Assembly: GCF_019263585.2 (NCBI RefSeq)
Contig: NZ_JADQDF010000001.1
Location: 4,598,501 to 4,662,500 of the forward strand
Direction: 5' to 3'
DNA length: 64,000 nucleotides
Source of the DNA: Pseudonocardia oceani
Lineage (GTDB): Bacteria; Actinomycetota; Actinomycetes; Mycobacteriales; Pseudonocardiaceae
Position numbers and translations under genes: made by a program. This document shows positions 49,596-58,158 of the stretch, piece after piece (the stretch's first letter is position 1; each line of letters opens with the position of its first letter). The notes beneath the pieces were generated by a model. It ran no database searches. It saw nothing but the letters and a program-made list of their open reading frames with translations, and was not told where the DNA came from.

Positions 49596-49829
49596 TCAAG
49601 CGGCCGGTTCGAGCTCCGATCGGTCGGAGGTGACCATCCCACCCTCGGAGGCGGCGCGCGTCAGACGCCCGGCCAGCAGACCCACCACCATCAGGGCCAA
49701 CCCGGCGACCACGATCGACCCGACCGCGGCCTGGGGTGCGACGAGCACCAGCACGAAGGAGACGCCGGGCCACCAGAGCAGCGCGCGGAGAGGGGCGGGA
49801 ACCGTCCAGTCGGGTGAATCAGGAGCCAC
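49596..49829 (-). CDS. Small two-helix membrane protein
   Basis: A 77-residue protein beginning APDSPDWTVPAPLRALLWWPG and with two hydrophobic stretches (about 20-32 and 35-55). Short actinobacterial proteins with this N-terminus are conserved, but no role is known. The start is a GTG at 49827-49829. It converges with icmF's upstream region and diverges from the maleylpyruvate-isomerase-like gene. Confidence 0.6.
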   Translation of the reverse strand: MAPDSPDWTVPAPLRALLWWPGVSFVLVLVAPQAAVGSIVVAGLALMVVGLLAGRLTRAASEGGMVTSDRSELEPAA

Positions 49830-49887
49830 GTCAGGTCTCTACCCCGTCGCCTCCGGATCCATGCGCACCCCGCGTTAGCGTCTCCTC

Positions 49888-50628
49888 ATGAACCACTCCG
49901 CCGCACTCCTCGAGCAGAACGCGCAGCTCGCGTCGCAGGTCGCGGACGCCGACCCCGCCACGCCCGTGCCCGCCTGTCCGGGCTGGACGCTGCAGCAGCT
50001 CGTGCGCCACGTCGGCCGCGGTGACCGCTGGGCGGCCGCGATCGTCCGCACCGGCGAGTTCACCGACCCGCGCGAGGTGGCGGGCGGCAAGCCGGGCGAC
50101 GATGTCGACGGCTGGCTGCGCGAGAGCCCGCGCACCCTCCTCGATGCGGTGGCCGAGGTCGGCCCGGACGTTCCCGTCTGGACGTTCCTCGGCCCGCGCC
50201 CGGCGTCGTGGTGGATCCGGCGGCGGCTGCACGAGTCGACCGTGCACGGCGCGGACGCGGCGCTGGCCCGCGGTGCCGGGGTCGCGCTGCCGCCCGAGGT
50301 GGCGGCCGACGGGGTGACGGAGTGGATCGAGCTGCTGGCCGCCCGGCCCGCGGGCGAGGACCCCGGCCCGCTCGACGCCGGAACGACGATGCACCTGCAC
50401 GCCACCGACGACGAGCTGGGGGCGGCGGGGGAGTGGATGGTGGCGACCGACGACGGCCGCTCGCTCCGGTGGGAGCACGGGCACGGCAAGGGCTCGGTCG
50501 CGGTGCGGGGGGCGGCGGCCGACCTGCTGCTGGCGATCACCCGCCGGATCCCGGCCGACGACCCGCGGCTCGCGGTGCACGGTGATGCGGCGGTGCTGGG
50601 CACGTGGTTGGCGCGGACGCCGTTCTGA
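49888..50628 (+). CDS. Mycothiol-dependent maleylpyruvate isomerase family protein
   Basis: A 246-residue DinB-like protein. The first ~130 residues carry CPGWTLQQLVRHVGRGDRWA and LHESTVHGADA (His ligands of the metal site in this family), and the C-terminal half is an SCP2-like domain with the typical LAITRRIPADDPR. Members use mycothiol or act as thiol-dependent detoxification enzymes; the substrate is unknown. The ATG at 49888 is clear. Confidence 0.87.
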   Translation: MNHSAALLEQNAQLASQVADADPATPVPACPGWTLQQLVRHVGRGDRWAAAIVRTGEFTDPREVAGGKPGDDVDGWLRESPRTLLDAVAEVGPDVPVWTFLGPRPASWWIRRRLHESTVHGADAALARGAGVALPPEVAADGVTEWIELLAARPAGEDPGPLDAGTTMHLHATDDELGAAGEWMVATDDGRSLRWEHGHGKGSVAVRGAAADLLLAITRRIPADDPRLAVHGDAAVLGTWLARTPF

Positions 50629-50665
50629 GGGGGTGGCAGGGGCCGCGCACGTGGCCCACCGGATG

Positions 50666-50714
50666 CAGGAAAGCCACGTTCCCGCCATCTGACGGCAGGA
50701 ACGTGGCTTTCCTG
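50666..50714. repeat. 17-bp-arm hairpin upstream of the siderophore-binding gene
   Basis: CAGGAAAGCCACGTTCC (50666-50682) and its complement (50698-50714) are perfect arms around a 15-nt loop that itself contains GCC/GGC. It lies between the two co-directional genes, 38 bp after one stop and 20 bp before the iron box. No run of T follows, so it is not a plain terminator. Confidence 0.85.
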
Positions 50715-50733
50715 AACCGGGCGGAGCATGCCA

Positions 50734-50748
50734 AGGTGAGCCTCACCT
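50734..50748. promoter_or_regulatory. IdeR/DtxR-type iron box
   Basis: AGGTGAG and CTCACCT are perfect arms around a central C, matching the core of the IdeR/DtxR consensus (TTAGGTTAGGCTAACCTAA) in layout. It sits 15 bp before the start of a ferric-siderophore binding-protein gene. Fe2+-dependent repression is the likely function. Confidence 0.85.
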
Positions 50749-50763
50749 GACCTGAGGAGCGCC

Positions 50764-51767
50764 ATGTCCGTGTGCCTGCCCGTCGACGACGCCACCCGCC
50801 GCGACTTCGTGTTCGGATCACTCGGGCTCGCCGCCCTGCTGGCCGGCTGCGGTGCTGCCCCCGCGACCTCCGCCGACGCCCCCGGCGCCTACCCCCGCAC
50901 GGTCACCGACGCCACCGGCACCGACGTCGTCCTCGACGCCCGGCCGCGCCGGATCGCGTGCGCCCAGAACGTGTGGGACCTCGACGCCGTCCTGGCGCTG
51001 GGCGAGGTGCCGGTGCAGTTCGGCCTGCGCGACTTCGCCGAGTACACCGGCAGCACGACCACGTCCTGCCGTGGCACGAGCGAGCGCTCGACGGGGAGCG
51101 GCCCGAGCGGGTGGCCGTCGGCGAGGAGCTGAGCGTCGAGGCGATCGCGGCGGCCGCACCCGACCTCATCGTCGGGGACTCCGCGGTCGCCGACGTGCGC
51201 GACCGGCTCGGGTCGCTCGCGCCCGTCGTGCAGATCGCGAGCTTCGACTGGCGGCGGAACCTGCGGATCCTCGGCGAGGCCCTCGACCTGTCCGACGACG
51301 CCGAGGCGCTCGTCGCGCAGACCGACCAGCGCCTGGCCACCTCGCTCGACGGCTACGACCTCGCCGGGGCCCGGGTCGCGGTCCTGGGCGTCTACGACGC
51401 CACGGCCTTCTACCTCTTCGGGAACGACGCGATCCCGGTCGTCGACCTCCTGCGCCGGGCCGGCTTCGGCTTCCTCGACGAGCTCACCGCCGACGCGACG
51501 CCCGACGCGCCGCGCGTCGAGTACTCGGCCGAGCAGTTCGGCCTGCTCGACCCGGCCGACCTGGTGGTGGTGTTCAACTACGGAGACTCCGGCGTGCCCA
51601 GCCCGGTGGCCGCCGACCCGCTGTTCGCGCGGCTGCCGGCCGTGCAGGCCGGGCGGGTCGTCGTGGTCGAGCAGGGGGAGCGGGCGCAGGGGCTGAGCGT
51701 GTTCGGCCCGCTGAACCTGCAGCTCGGGCTGGACTTCGTGCGGGAGTGCGCGGAGCTGGTGACCTGA
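50764..51767 (+). pseudogene. Iron-siderophore ABC substrate-binding lipoprotein, frameshifted
   Basis: The N-terminus has a twin-arginine-like RRDFVFGSLGLAALLAGCG, with a lipobox LAGC, and then a FepB/FecB fold (RTVTDATGTDVVLDARPRRIACAQ). At about 51055-51066 the frame breaks after FAEYTGSTTT; the continuation LPWHERALDGERPERVAVGEELS...AAPDLIVGDSAV is in another frame and runs cleanly to 51767. One base is missing. An IdeR box precedes it. It may be a sequencing error or a recent loss of function. Confidence 0.75.
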
Positions 51768-51779
51768 GGGCCGGCCCGG

Positions 51780-52286
51780 TCAGGCGAGGTCGTCGGGCAG
51801 CAGGTCCATCAGCAGCCCGTCGTGCCAGCTGCCGTCGAGGCGCCGCTCGTAGCTGCGCATGATCCCGATCGAGCGGAAGCCGACGCGGGTGTAGCTGCGG
51901 ATGGCGCGCTCGTTGTGGGCGGCCGGGTCGATGACGATGCGGTGGTGGCCGCGGACGTCGAACAGGAAGCGCGCCATCGTGCGCATCGCGTCGGCGCCCA
52001 GGCCCTGGCCGTGGGCGTCGGGGTGCAGGGCGAGGTCGATGCCGGCGTGGCGGTGGTCGGCGTCGTCCTCCTCGTAGTAGATGATCAGTCCGACGACCTC
52101 GCCGTGCTGCTCCACGGCGTAGCCCTGCGGGCCGAGCAGCTCCCGGCGCACGCGCTCGAGGTCGTAGCCGCCCCACCACTTCGCGACCTCGGGGTGCGAG
52201 AGCACCTCCAGGAAGCGGGGGACGTGCGCGGCCGTGGTGGGCCGCAGCACGACCGTCTGGCCGGCGATGGCCGCGGGCGTCGTCAC
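51780..52286 (-). CDS. GNAT family N-acetyltransferase
   Basis: A 168-residue GNAT protein: AIAGQTVVLRPTTAAHV at the N-terminus, GIDLALHPDAHGQGLGADAMR as motif A (QGLGA CoA loop) and DPAAHNERAIRSYTRVGF as motif B. It resembles the aminoglycoside 6'-acetyltransferase/RimJ-like branch, but no resistance can be asserted. The GTG start overlaps the PhoD stop, so it is coupled to that gene. Confidence 0.83.
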   Translation of the reverse strand: MTTPAAIAGQTVVLRPTTAAHVPRFLEVLSHPEVAKWWGGYDLERVRRELLGPQGYAVEQHGEVVGLIIYYEEDDADHRHAGIDLALHPDAHGQGLGADAMRTMARFLFDVRGHHRIVIDPAAHNERAIRSYTRVGFRSIGIMRSYERRLDGSWHDGLLMDLLPDDLA

Positions 52287-53917
52287 GGCGCGACCTCCAC
52301 GGCGACGGGTGCGGTGAGCTCCAGGCGCGCGCGCTCGGCCAGCGCGGACGCCGACGTCGGCTGCTCGAAGAACACCTCGGCGTGGCGGCCGGAGATGTCG
52401 AGCGTGGCGATCGTGTTGCCGAACAGCGGCCCGGCCAGGCGCTCCCAGTCGACGGTCTTCGCGGGCGCGCCCGCCCGCTCCGACCAGCGCTCGGTGAGCC
52501 GGCGCGTGAACCGCGACCAGCCCAGCCGGAACCCCGGTTTCACGAACCACTCGACGTGGTTGTGCACCGGCGAGCAGGTGAGCTGGTGCACCGCTGCGGG
52601 CGGCTCCGCCTCGAGGTCGGCGCGGGCGGCGTAGCTGTGGTGGACGTCGCCGGAGAGCACGTTCACCGACGCCACCCCGCTACCCGCGGCGCGCTCGATC
52701 ATCGCGGTGAGCCGGTCGAACGACTCGCGGAACGCGGCCCAGTGCTCCAGGTCGGCGCCCTGCCGGATCGCCTCCCCGACCTTGCCCCGCCACCCCGGCC
52801 TCGACGCCGCGATCTCGTTGACCGTCTGCAGCTCGCCGATCGCGTGCGGCAGCAGCCATGGCAGCGACGTGCCCAGCACGAGGTGGTCGACCGCGCCGGG
52901 CGCGTGCACCGCGCCCTCGATCCAGTCGAACTCGGAGTCGCCCAGCATGAGGTGCTGGCCGTCCTCGAGGATCCGGCCGTTGCGCGAGTCGATCATGACG
53001 AAGCGGCTGCGGCCCAGGTCCCAGCGGAAGCTGAAGCGCACGCCCTTGGCGCCGTCGGTCTCGGCGTCGGCGCGGTCGGCGAGCTCGACGAGCAGCGGCC
53101 ACGCGTCGCCCTCGGCCGCGCGGATGCGCGCCCAGTCGCGGTCGGCCGCCAGCTCGTCGGGCGCCAGGTTGCCCAGGTGCTGGAACACCCAGTAGGACGC
53201 CAGGCCGCCGCGGATGCGGTCGCGCCACCACGACGTCGCGCGCATCTCGTCGCGCCAGGGCTTCGAGGTGTTCCAGTCGTCGCGGATGTCGTGGTCGTCG
53301 AAGATCATCGCCGTGGGCACGGTGGAGAGCAGCCAGCGGATCTCGGGGTCCGACCACGAGTCGCGGTAGAGGCCCACGTACTCGCCGAAGTCGACGATCT
53401 CGTCGTCGGGCCAGTCGGGGTGGCGGTCGCGGCGGCCGGCGATGCGGCGGCGGTTCATCGGCGTCAGCTCGTCGGCGTAGACCTGGTCGCCGAGCAGCAG
53501 CAGGGCGTCGGGCCACTCGCCGGGGTCGCGGCCCACCATGCGGGCGGCGTAGGCGTCGAGGGCGTCGATGCCGAGCTTCGCCGAGAGCTTCGGGTCGGCC
53601 ACCTTCGCGTAGCGGCACGATCCGAAGATGATCCGGTTGGTGCCGTCGCACTCCGCCCCGCGCGTGCGGATGAGGCTGGCCGGGAACGGCGTGTTGGGCA
53701 GCGGCCAGACCTGCTCCCCGTCGACGTGCACCTCGTAGGGGGTGCGGCTGTCGGGTGACAGCCCGGTGACGCCGACGAGCGCGAAGTGGTGGCCCTGCAC
53801 CTCGAAGGTGCGGGCCTCGCAGCCGAGGACGCGCACCGTCGCCGGGCCTTCGGTCTGCACCCAGATCTGTGCGGTGGTCTCGCCGACGTGGCGCAGTACG
53901 GGTCCCAGGACGAGCAT
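52283..53917 (-). CDS. PhoD-like alkaline phosphatase
   Basis: A 544-residue metallophosphatase. An N-terminal Ig/fibronectin-like domain (GPVLRHVGETTAQIWVQTEGP) precedes the catalytic core with FGSCRYAKV, LLLGDQVYADEL, FDDHDIRDDWN and SGDVHHSY, the PhoD metal-binding set. No signal peptide or Tat motif is visible from the ATG at 53915-53917, so it may be cytoplasmic or the leader is missed. It would hydrolyse phosphodiesters or monoesters. The GNAT gene follows in the same operon. Confidence 0.87.
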   Translation of the reverse strand: MLVLGPVLRHVGETTAQIWVQTEGPATVRVLGCEARTFEVQGHHFALVGVTGLSPDSRTPYEVHVDGEQVWPLPNTPFPASLIRTRGAECDGTNRIIFGSCRYAKVADPKLSAKLGIDALDAYAARMVGRDPGEWPDALLLLGDQVYADELTPMNRRRIAGRRDRHPDWPDDEIVDFGEYVGLYRDSWSDPEIRWLLSTVPTAMIFDDHDIRDDWNTSKPWRDEMRATSWWRDRIRGGLASYWVFQHLGNLAPDELAADRDWARIRAAEGDAWPLLVELADRADAETDGAKGVRFSFRWDLGRSRFVMIDSRNGRILEDGQHLMLGDSEFDWIEGAVHAPGAVDHLVLGTSLPWLLPHAIGELQTVNEIAASRPGWRGKVGEAIRQGADLEHWAAFRESFDRLTAMIERAAGSGVASVNVLSGDVHHSYAARADLEAEPPAAVHQLTCSPVHNHVEWFVKPGFRLGWSRFTRRLTERWSERAGAPAKTVDWERLAGPLFGNTIATLDISGRHAEVFFEQPTSASALAERARLELTAPVAVEVAP

Positions 53918-53922
53918 GTGAC

Positions 53923-54885
53923 CTAGCCTACGGGGATCCGGGCGTCCTCGAGGGCGAGCAGCGCGGCGCCGACCATCCCGGCGTCGCCGCCGAACACCGC
54001 CGGCAGGATCGGCGTGGCCTCGCGGGCCTGCGGGGCGTAGGCGAACTCGCGGGCGGCGCGGCGCGCGGGCTCCAGCAGCAGGTCGCCCGTGCTCACCAGA
54101 CCGCCGCCGACGACCACCGCCTCCACCTCGAAGATGTTGGCGAGCGAGGCGATGCCGACGCCCAGCCAGCGCCCGAGCCGGCCGAACAGGTCGCGGGCCG
54201 TCGGGTCGCCCTGCAGGGCCGCCGCCGTGACGATCTTGCCGGTGACCTCGCCCTCCTGGGCCCCCAGCCGCGCGATGACGCCGTCGGGGTCGTCCTCCGC
54301 GGCATCCCGGCCCATCCGCGTGAGCGCGGTGCCCGATGCGTACGCCTCGAAGCAGCCGTGGTTGCCGCAGCCGCACTCGGGCCCGTCGGGGTCGAGGACG
54401 ATGTGGCCCAGCTCGGCGCCGCGGCCGGTGGGGCCGCGGTAGATCTGTCCGCCCAGCACCAGCCCGCCGCCGATCCCGGTGCCGACGGTCACGAGCACCA
54501 TCTCGCGGTAGGGGCGCTCGCCCAGGCGGGCCTCGGCCAGCGCGGCCACGTTGGCGTCGTTGTCGATGACGGCGGGCAGCCCCGTGGCCGCCTCGAGCTG
54601 CTCGCGCACCGGCCAGTCGCGGTAGGCGTTGTTCGGGGCCCAGATCATGCGGCCCTCCGGCCACTGCACGATGCCGGCCGCGCCGACGCCGACGGCCACG
54701 ACGTCCGGGTGCTCGGCGCGCAGCCGCGCCACCAGGTCGAGCAGCACGGCGGACACCGCCTCCGCGTCGGAGTCCTCCGGCGTCGGCTCCACCAGCTCCG
54801 TCAACAGGCGGCCGTGCTCGTCCACCACCCCGCCCGCGATCTTCGTGCCGCCGACGTCCAACCCGATCGCAAGTCGTGTTCCCAC
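53923..54885 (-). CDS. ROK family glucokinase
   Basis: A 320-residue ROK kinase. IGLDVGGTKIAGGVV is the phosphate-1 loop, DNDANVAALAEARLG the sugar-binding Asp/Asn region, GTGIGGGLVLGG the ATP loop and CGCGNHGCFEAYASG the ROK zinc motif. It would phosphorylate glucose or a related sugar with ATP in the cytoplasm. The GTG start is at 54883-54885; the DoxX gene begins 57 bp beyond it on the other strand. Confidence 0.9.
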   Translation of the reverse strand: MGTRLAIGLDVGGTKIAGGVVDEHGRLLTELVEPTPEDSDAEAVSAVLLDLVARLRAEHPDVVAVGVGAAGIVQWPEGRMIWAPNNAYRDWPVREQLEAATGLPAVIDNDANVAALAEARLGERPYREMVLVTVGTGIGGGLVLGGQIYRGPTGRGAELGHIVLDPDGPECGCGNHGCFEAYASGTALTRMGRDAAEDDPDGVIARLGAQEGEVTGKIVTAAALQGDPTARDLFGRLGRWLGVGIASLANIFEVEAVVVGGGLVSTGDLLLEPARRAAREFAYAPQAREATPILPAVFGGDAGMVGAALLALEDARIPVG

Positions 54886-54941
54886 ACCGGAATGATGGCA
54901 CCCCGGTGTTTCGCCCGACCCGAGATGGGGAACTGCTCGAC

Positions 54942-55982
54942 ATGCTGCTTCGACGAGTTGCTCGACCCATGCTCGCCGCCCTGTTCATCCAGGGCGGCAT
55001 CAACGCGCTCAAGGCGCCCCAGGGGCACGTCCAGGTGGCCAAGCCGGTCCTCGACGCGGTCTCCCCGGCGGTCGACAAGGCCGTCGAGGTGGCACCGATC
55101 GACCAGCGCCCCGACGACGAGATGCTCATCAAGATCGACGCCGGCGTGAAGATCGTCGCCGGTTCCATGCTCGCGCTGGGCAAGTTCCCACGCCTGGCCT
55201 CCACCGCGCTCGCCGCGTCGCTCATCCCGACCACGCTGGCCGCGCACCGGTTCTGGGAGGAGGAGGACGAGCAGACCAAGGCCCAGCAGCAGATCCACTT
55301 CCTCAAGAACGTCGGCCTGCTGGGCGGGCTGCTCATCGCCGCCGCCGACACGGAGGGCAAGCCGTCGGTGGCCTGGCGCGGCAAGCGCGCCGCCCGGCGC
55401 GCCCAGGCCGCGGTCGCCGGCCTCACCGAGACCTCCGGCCCGGGCATCGGCGAGCGCGTCAGCGCCGTCGCGCACGACGCCTCGGGCGCGGTCGGTGGCG
55501 TCGCCGCCGGCCTCGTCGGCATGGCCCCGGGTGCGGGTGCCGCCGTCTCCTCGTTCGCGCAGAAGGCCGGCACGCAGCTCTCCGCCGCGGGCACCGAGGC
55601 CTCCGCCCGCGCGTCGGACCTGTCGCAGGACCTCTCCGTGCGCGCCGCCCGTGCCGCGAAGAAGGCCGAGAAGCGCGGTGCGGCGCTGCAGGTCATCGCC
55701 GAGAAGCGCGGCGCCGAGCTGCAGAAGGCCGGCGAGAAGCGCCGCGCCGAGCTGCTCAAGCGCACCGCCAAGCAGCGCAAGCAGCTGGCCAAGCAGGCGG
55801 CGAAGAAGCGCAAGGAGCTGGAGAAGCGTGGTCCCGTCGTGCTCGACCAGGTCGCCGCGCAGGCCAGCACGCTGGGCCACGACCTCGCCGCCCGCGCGTC
55901 CGCCGTCGGCGCCGAGATCGCCCACCAGGCCGAGGGTGCCGCGAAGGACGCGCGCAAGCGCGTGCACGCCCTGTCCGCCTGA
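54942..55982 (+). CDS. DoxX family protein with a long Lys/Ala-rich coiled tail
   Basis: A 346-residue protein. The first ~150 residues are a DoxX-type membrane domain (LLRRVARPMLAALFIQGGI; KIVAGSMLALGKFPRLASTALAASLIPTTLAAHRFW). From about 155 the sequence becomes Ala/Lys-rich, with histone-like or coiled-coil runs (AEKRGAALQ, AEKRGAELQ, GEKRRAELLKR, KQRKQLAKQAAKKRKELEKRG). DoxX proteins are usually ~130-160 residues, so the tail is unusual. The ATG at 54942 is used; an upstream ATG at 54876 is possible but weaker. A terminator-like hairpin follows. Confidence 0.82.
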   Translation: MLLRRVARPMLAALFIQGGINALKAPQGHVQVAKPVLDAVSPAVDKAVEVAPIDQRPDDEMLIKIDAGVKIVAGSMLALGKFPRLASTALAASLIPTTLAAHRFWEEEDEQTKAQQQIHFLKNVGLLGGLLIAAADTEGKPSVAWRGKRAARRAQAAVAGLTETSGPGIGERVSAVAHDASGAVGGVAAGLVGMAPGAGAAVSSFAQKAGTQLSAAGTEASARASDLSQDLSVRAARAAKKAEKRGAALQVIAEKRGAELQKAGEKRRAELLKRTAKQRKQLAKQAAKKRKELEKRGPVVLDQVAAQASTLGHDLAARASAVGAEIAHQAEGAAKDARKRVHALSA

Positions 55983-55992
55983 TCTGATCCAC

Positions 55993-56032
55993 CGCGAGAG
56001 CCGGGCATCCCGACGGGTGCCCGGCTCTCGCG
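55993..56032. terminator. Bidirectional terminator-like hairpin
   Basis: A 15-bp stem (CGCGAGAGCCGGGCA and its complement) with a loop that can itself pair as CCCG/CGGG, placed between the convergent ends of the DoxX and VOC genes. No T-run is present, as is usual for strong GC-rich actinobacterial terminators. Confidence 0.7.
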
Positions 56033-56057
56033 CGTCCGGGTCAGTCCACCCTCACAG

Positions 56058-56519
56058 TCAGTCCAGGCAGAACTCGTTGCCCTCGGGGTCGGCCATCACG
56101 ATGAACCCCGCGCTCATCGGCGGCTCGGGCTCGTCGCGCCGGAGGCGGGTGGCGCCGAGCGCGACCAGCCGCTCGCACTCCGCCTCCAGCGCCGCCATCC
56201 GCTCGTCGCCGCGCAGCCCGGGCGCCGCGCGGACGTCGAGGTGCAGCCGGTTCTTCACCGTCTTGCCCTCGGGCACCTGCTGGAAGAAGATCCGCGGGCC
56301 GTGGCCGTCGGGGTCCTCGATGGCCGACTTCGCGCCGCGCTCGGCCTCCGGCACGCCGAGGCGGGCCAGGAAGTCGTCCCACGCGGCCAGCGGGTCGGCG
56401 CCCTCGGGCAGGTCGACGCCGGGCGGGCCGGGGTGGACGTAGCCCAGGACGTCGCGCCAGAACGTCGACAGGCCGCGGGGGTCGTGGGCGTCGAACGTGA
56501 CCTGGACGTGGCGGCTCAT
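56058..56519 (-). CDS. VOC (glyoxalase-like) family protein
   Basis: A 153-residue glyoxalase-like protein. VQVTFDAHDPRGLSTFWRDVLGY is the N-terminal half-motif, and GFIVMADPEGNEFCLD is the end, with the Glu expected in the metal site. The central RLHLDVRA carries the other ligand. The function is unknown. It overlaps the DinB gene start by 4 nt, so it is downstream in one operon. Confidence 0.87.
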   Translation of the reverse strand: MSRHVQVTFDAHDPRGLSTFWRDVLGYVHPGPPGVDLPEGADPLAAWDDFLARLGVPEAERGAKSAIEDPDGHGPRIFFQQVPEGKTVKNRLHLDVRAAPGLRGDERMAALEAECERLVALGATRLRRDEPEPPMSAGFIVMADPEGNEFCLD

Positions 56520-57097
56520 CGGGCGGCTCCGGCGGTGGCGGTGCGGTGGGTGTGCAGGTGCAGGTCGCGCAGCAGGCAGACCTCGGACAGGTGGTGGATC
56601 AGCTCGCGGTGGATGTGCAGGACGAGGTCGCCCATCGGCAGCTCGGGGTAGGGCTCATTGTCCCCGACCGGCACCAGCAGTCCGTCCTCGCCGAGGGCGC
56701 GCACCCCCGCCGTCCAGGTGGCGAGCTGCGCGTGGAGCTGGTCGAGCGCCGTGGCGGCGTCGCCCGCGTACTCCCAGCCCTCGTACGACGCCGGCGGCGC
56801 GCCGAAGTGCGTGGCGTTGCGCATCGCGAGCACCCCGACGACGACGTGGCCCAGCCGCCACGCGATCGTCGTGAAGGGGGCGGGTTCCGGTGTGGGGTAC
56901 GCGAAGTCGATGAGGAAGTCGCCCGCGCCGAACTGCGAGGGCGAGGCGCCGCGGGGGCGCACGCTCCAGGCGTCGGGCACGGGGGACCAGAGGTACTCGT
57001 CGTCGGTGAGGCCGGCGAGGCGGTCGCGCAGCTGGTGCTCCCAGTGGAACTCCCACTGGTCGCGCACCATCCGGTTCCAGTTCGGTTCGGCGTCCAT
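56516..57097 (-). CDS. DinB family protein
   Basis: A 193-residue four-helix DinB/YfiT-type protein: WEFHWEHQLRDRLAGLTDDEYLW at the N-terminus, AWRLGHVVVGVLAMRN and HIHRELIHHLSEVCLLRDL, which supplies the three His metal ligands. Members are thiol-dependent transferases or of unknown activity. The ATG at 57095-57097 has AGGG upstream; a GTG at 57101-57103 is too close to it. It diverges from the WYL regulator. Confidence 0.85.
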   Translation of the reverse strand: MDAEPNWNRMVRDQWEFHWEHQLRDRLAGLTDDEYLWSPVPDAWSVRPRGASPSQFGAGDFLIDFAYPTPEPAPFTTIAWRLGHVVVGVLAMRNATHFGAPPASYEGWEYAGDAATALDQLHAQLATWTAGVRALGEDGLLVPVGDNEPYPELPMGDLVLHIHRELIHHLSEVCLLRDLHLHTHRTATAGAAR

Positions 57098-57158
57098 GAG
57101 CACACCCTGGCACCCCGCGAGGACAGGATCGGTCCGCTATCGGGGGCAGGATGGCGCC

Positions 57159-58115
57159 GTGAACGTGGAACGGGGGACGACCGAGCGAGTGCTGACGCTG
57201 CTCGGGCTGCTGCAGCAGCGCGCGGTGTGGACCGGGCCGGAGCTGGCAGAGCGGCTCGGCGTCACGCCGCGGACGGTGCGCCGCGACGTCGGGCGGCTGC
57301 GGACGCTCGGCTACCCGGTGCACGCGGGGCAGGGCGTCGGCGGCGGTTACCGGCTCGGCGCGGGCCGCGACCTCCCACCCCTGCTGCTCGACGACGAGGA
57401 GGCGATCGCCACCGCGGTCTCGCTGCTGGCCGGGGCGGGCGGCGCCGTCGCCGGGGCGGGCGACGCGGCGCTGCGCGCGCTCACCAAGCTCGACCGCGTG
57501 CTGCCCACCCGGCTGCGCCACGAGGTGCGGGCGCTGGCGGGGTCGGTGGAGTCGTTCGACGGCGGACGCACGCCGGTCGATCCCGACGTGCTGATGACGC
57601 TCGCCCGCGCCTGCCGCGACCACGTCGAGACCGGCTTCGACTACCCCTCCGCCGACGGGCCGCACCGCCGGCGCACCGAGCCGCACCGGCTCGTCGCGTC
57701 GGACCGGCGCTGGTACCTCCTGGCCTTCGACCTCGACCGCGACGACTGGCGCAGCTTCCGCGTCGACCGCATGAGCGGAGTGGCCGCCCGGACCTGGCAC
57801 TTCCGCCCCCGGGACGCCCCGGACGCGGCGGCCTACGTGCAGGAGGGCGTGGCCAGCCGCGTCTACGCCCGGCAGGCGCGGATCCTCGTCCACGCGTCGG
57901 CCGCGACGGTCCGGGCGCAGGTGCCCGCGTCGGCGGGCGTGGTGGTGGAGCGGGGGAGCGGGCGGTGCGAGCTGCGCACCGGTGCCGCCACGCTCGACCA
58001 CGTGCTGGCGCACGTGGTGCTGCTCGGGCACGACTTCGAGGTGCTCGACCCGCCCGAGCTCACCGACCGCTGCCGGGAGTGGGCGCGGCGGCTGGGTGCG
58101 GCGAGCCACCCGTGA
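57159..58115 (+). CDS. WYL-domain helix-turn-helix transcriptional regulator (YafY-like)
   Basis: A 318-residue regulator with an N-terminal HTH (LQQRAVWTGPELAERLGVTPRTVRRDVGRLRTLGYPV) and a WYL domain (PHRLVASDRRWYLLAFDLDRDDWRSFRVDRMSG) followed by a WCX-type C-terminus. WYL domains bind nucleotides or ssDNA and often control stress or defence genes. It is divergent from the DinB gene and may control that pair. The stop is part of the palindrome at 58111-58152. Confidence 0.87.
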   Translation: MNVERGTTERVLTLLGLLQQRAVWTGPELAERLGVTPRTVRRDVGRLRTLGYPVHAGQGVGGGYRLGAGRDLPPLLLDDEEAIATAVSLLAGAGGAVAGAGDAALRALTKLDRVLPTRLRHEVRALAGSVESFDGGRTPVDPDVLMTLARACRDHVETGFDYPSADGPHRRRTEPHRLVASDRRWYLLAFDLDRDDWRSFRVDRMSGVAARTWHFRPRDAPDAAAYVQEGVASRVYARQARILVHASAATVRAQVPASAGVVVERGSGRCELRTGAATLDHVLAHVVLLGHDFEVLDPPELTDRCREWARRLGAASHP

Positions 58116-58152
58116 GCGGCAACCGCGGCCAGGGCCACGGTTGCCGCTCACG
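58111..58152. repeat. 20-2-20 palindrome, second copy with compensatory changes
   Basis: Arms CGTGAGCGGCAACCGCGGCC (58111-58130) and its near-complement (58133-58152), with one mismatch, around AG. It overlaps the WYL stop codon and the spacer before the M13 gene's 3' end. It differs from 38260-38301 at three paired positions, all keeping Watson-Crick pairing. Confidence 0.9.
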
Positions 58153-58158
58153 AGGGGG

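Noticed and set aside
50654..50720. Rho-independent terminator
   Set aside because: The stem is strong, but it is followed by no T-run and lies between co-directional genes; it fits a dispersed palindromic repeat better.
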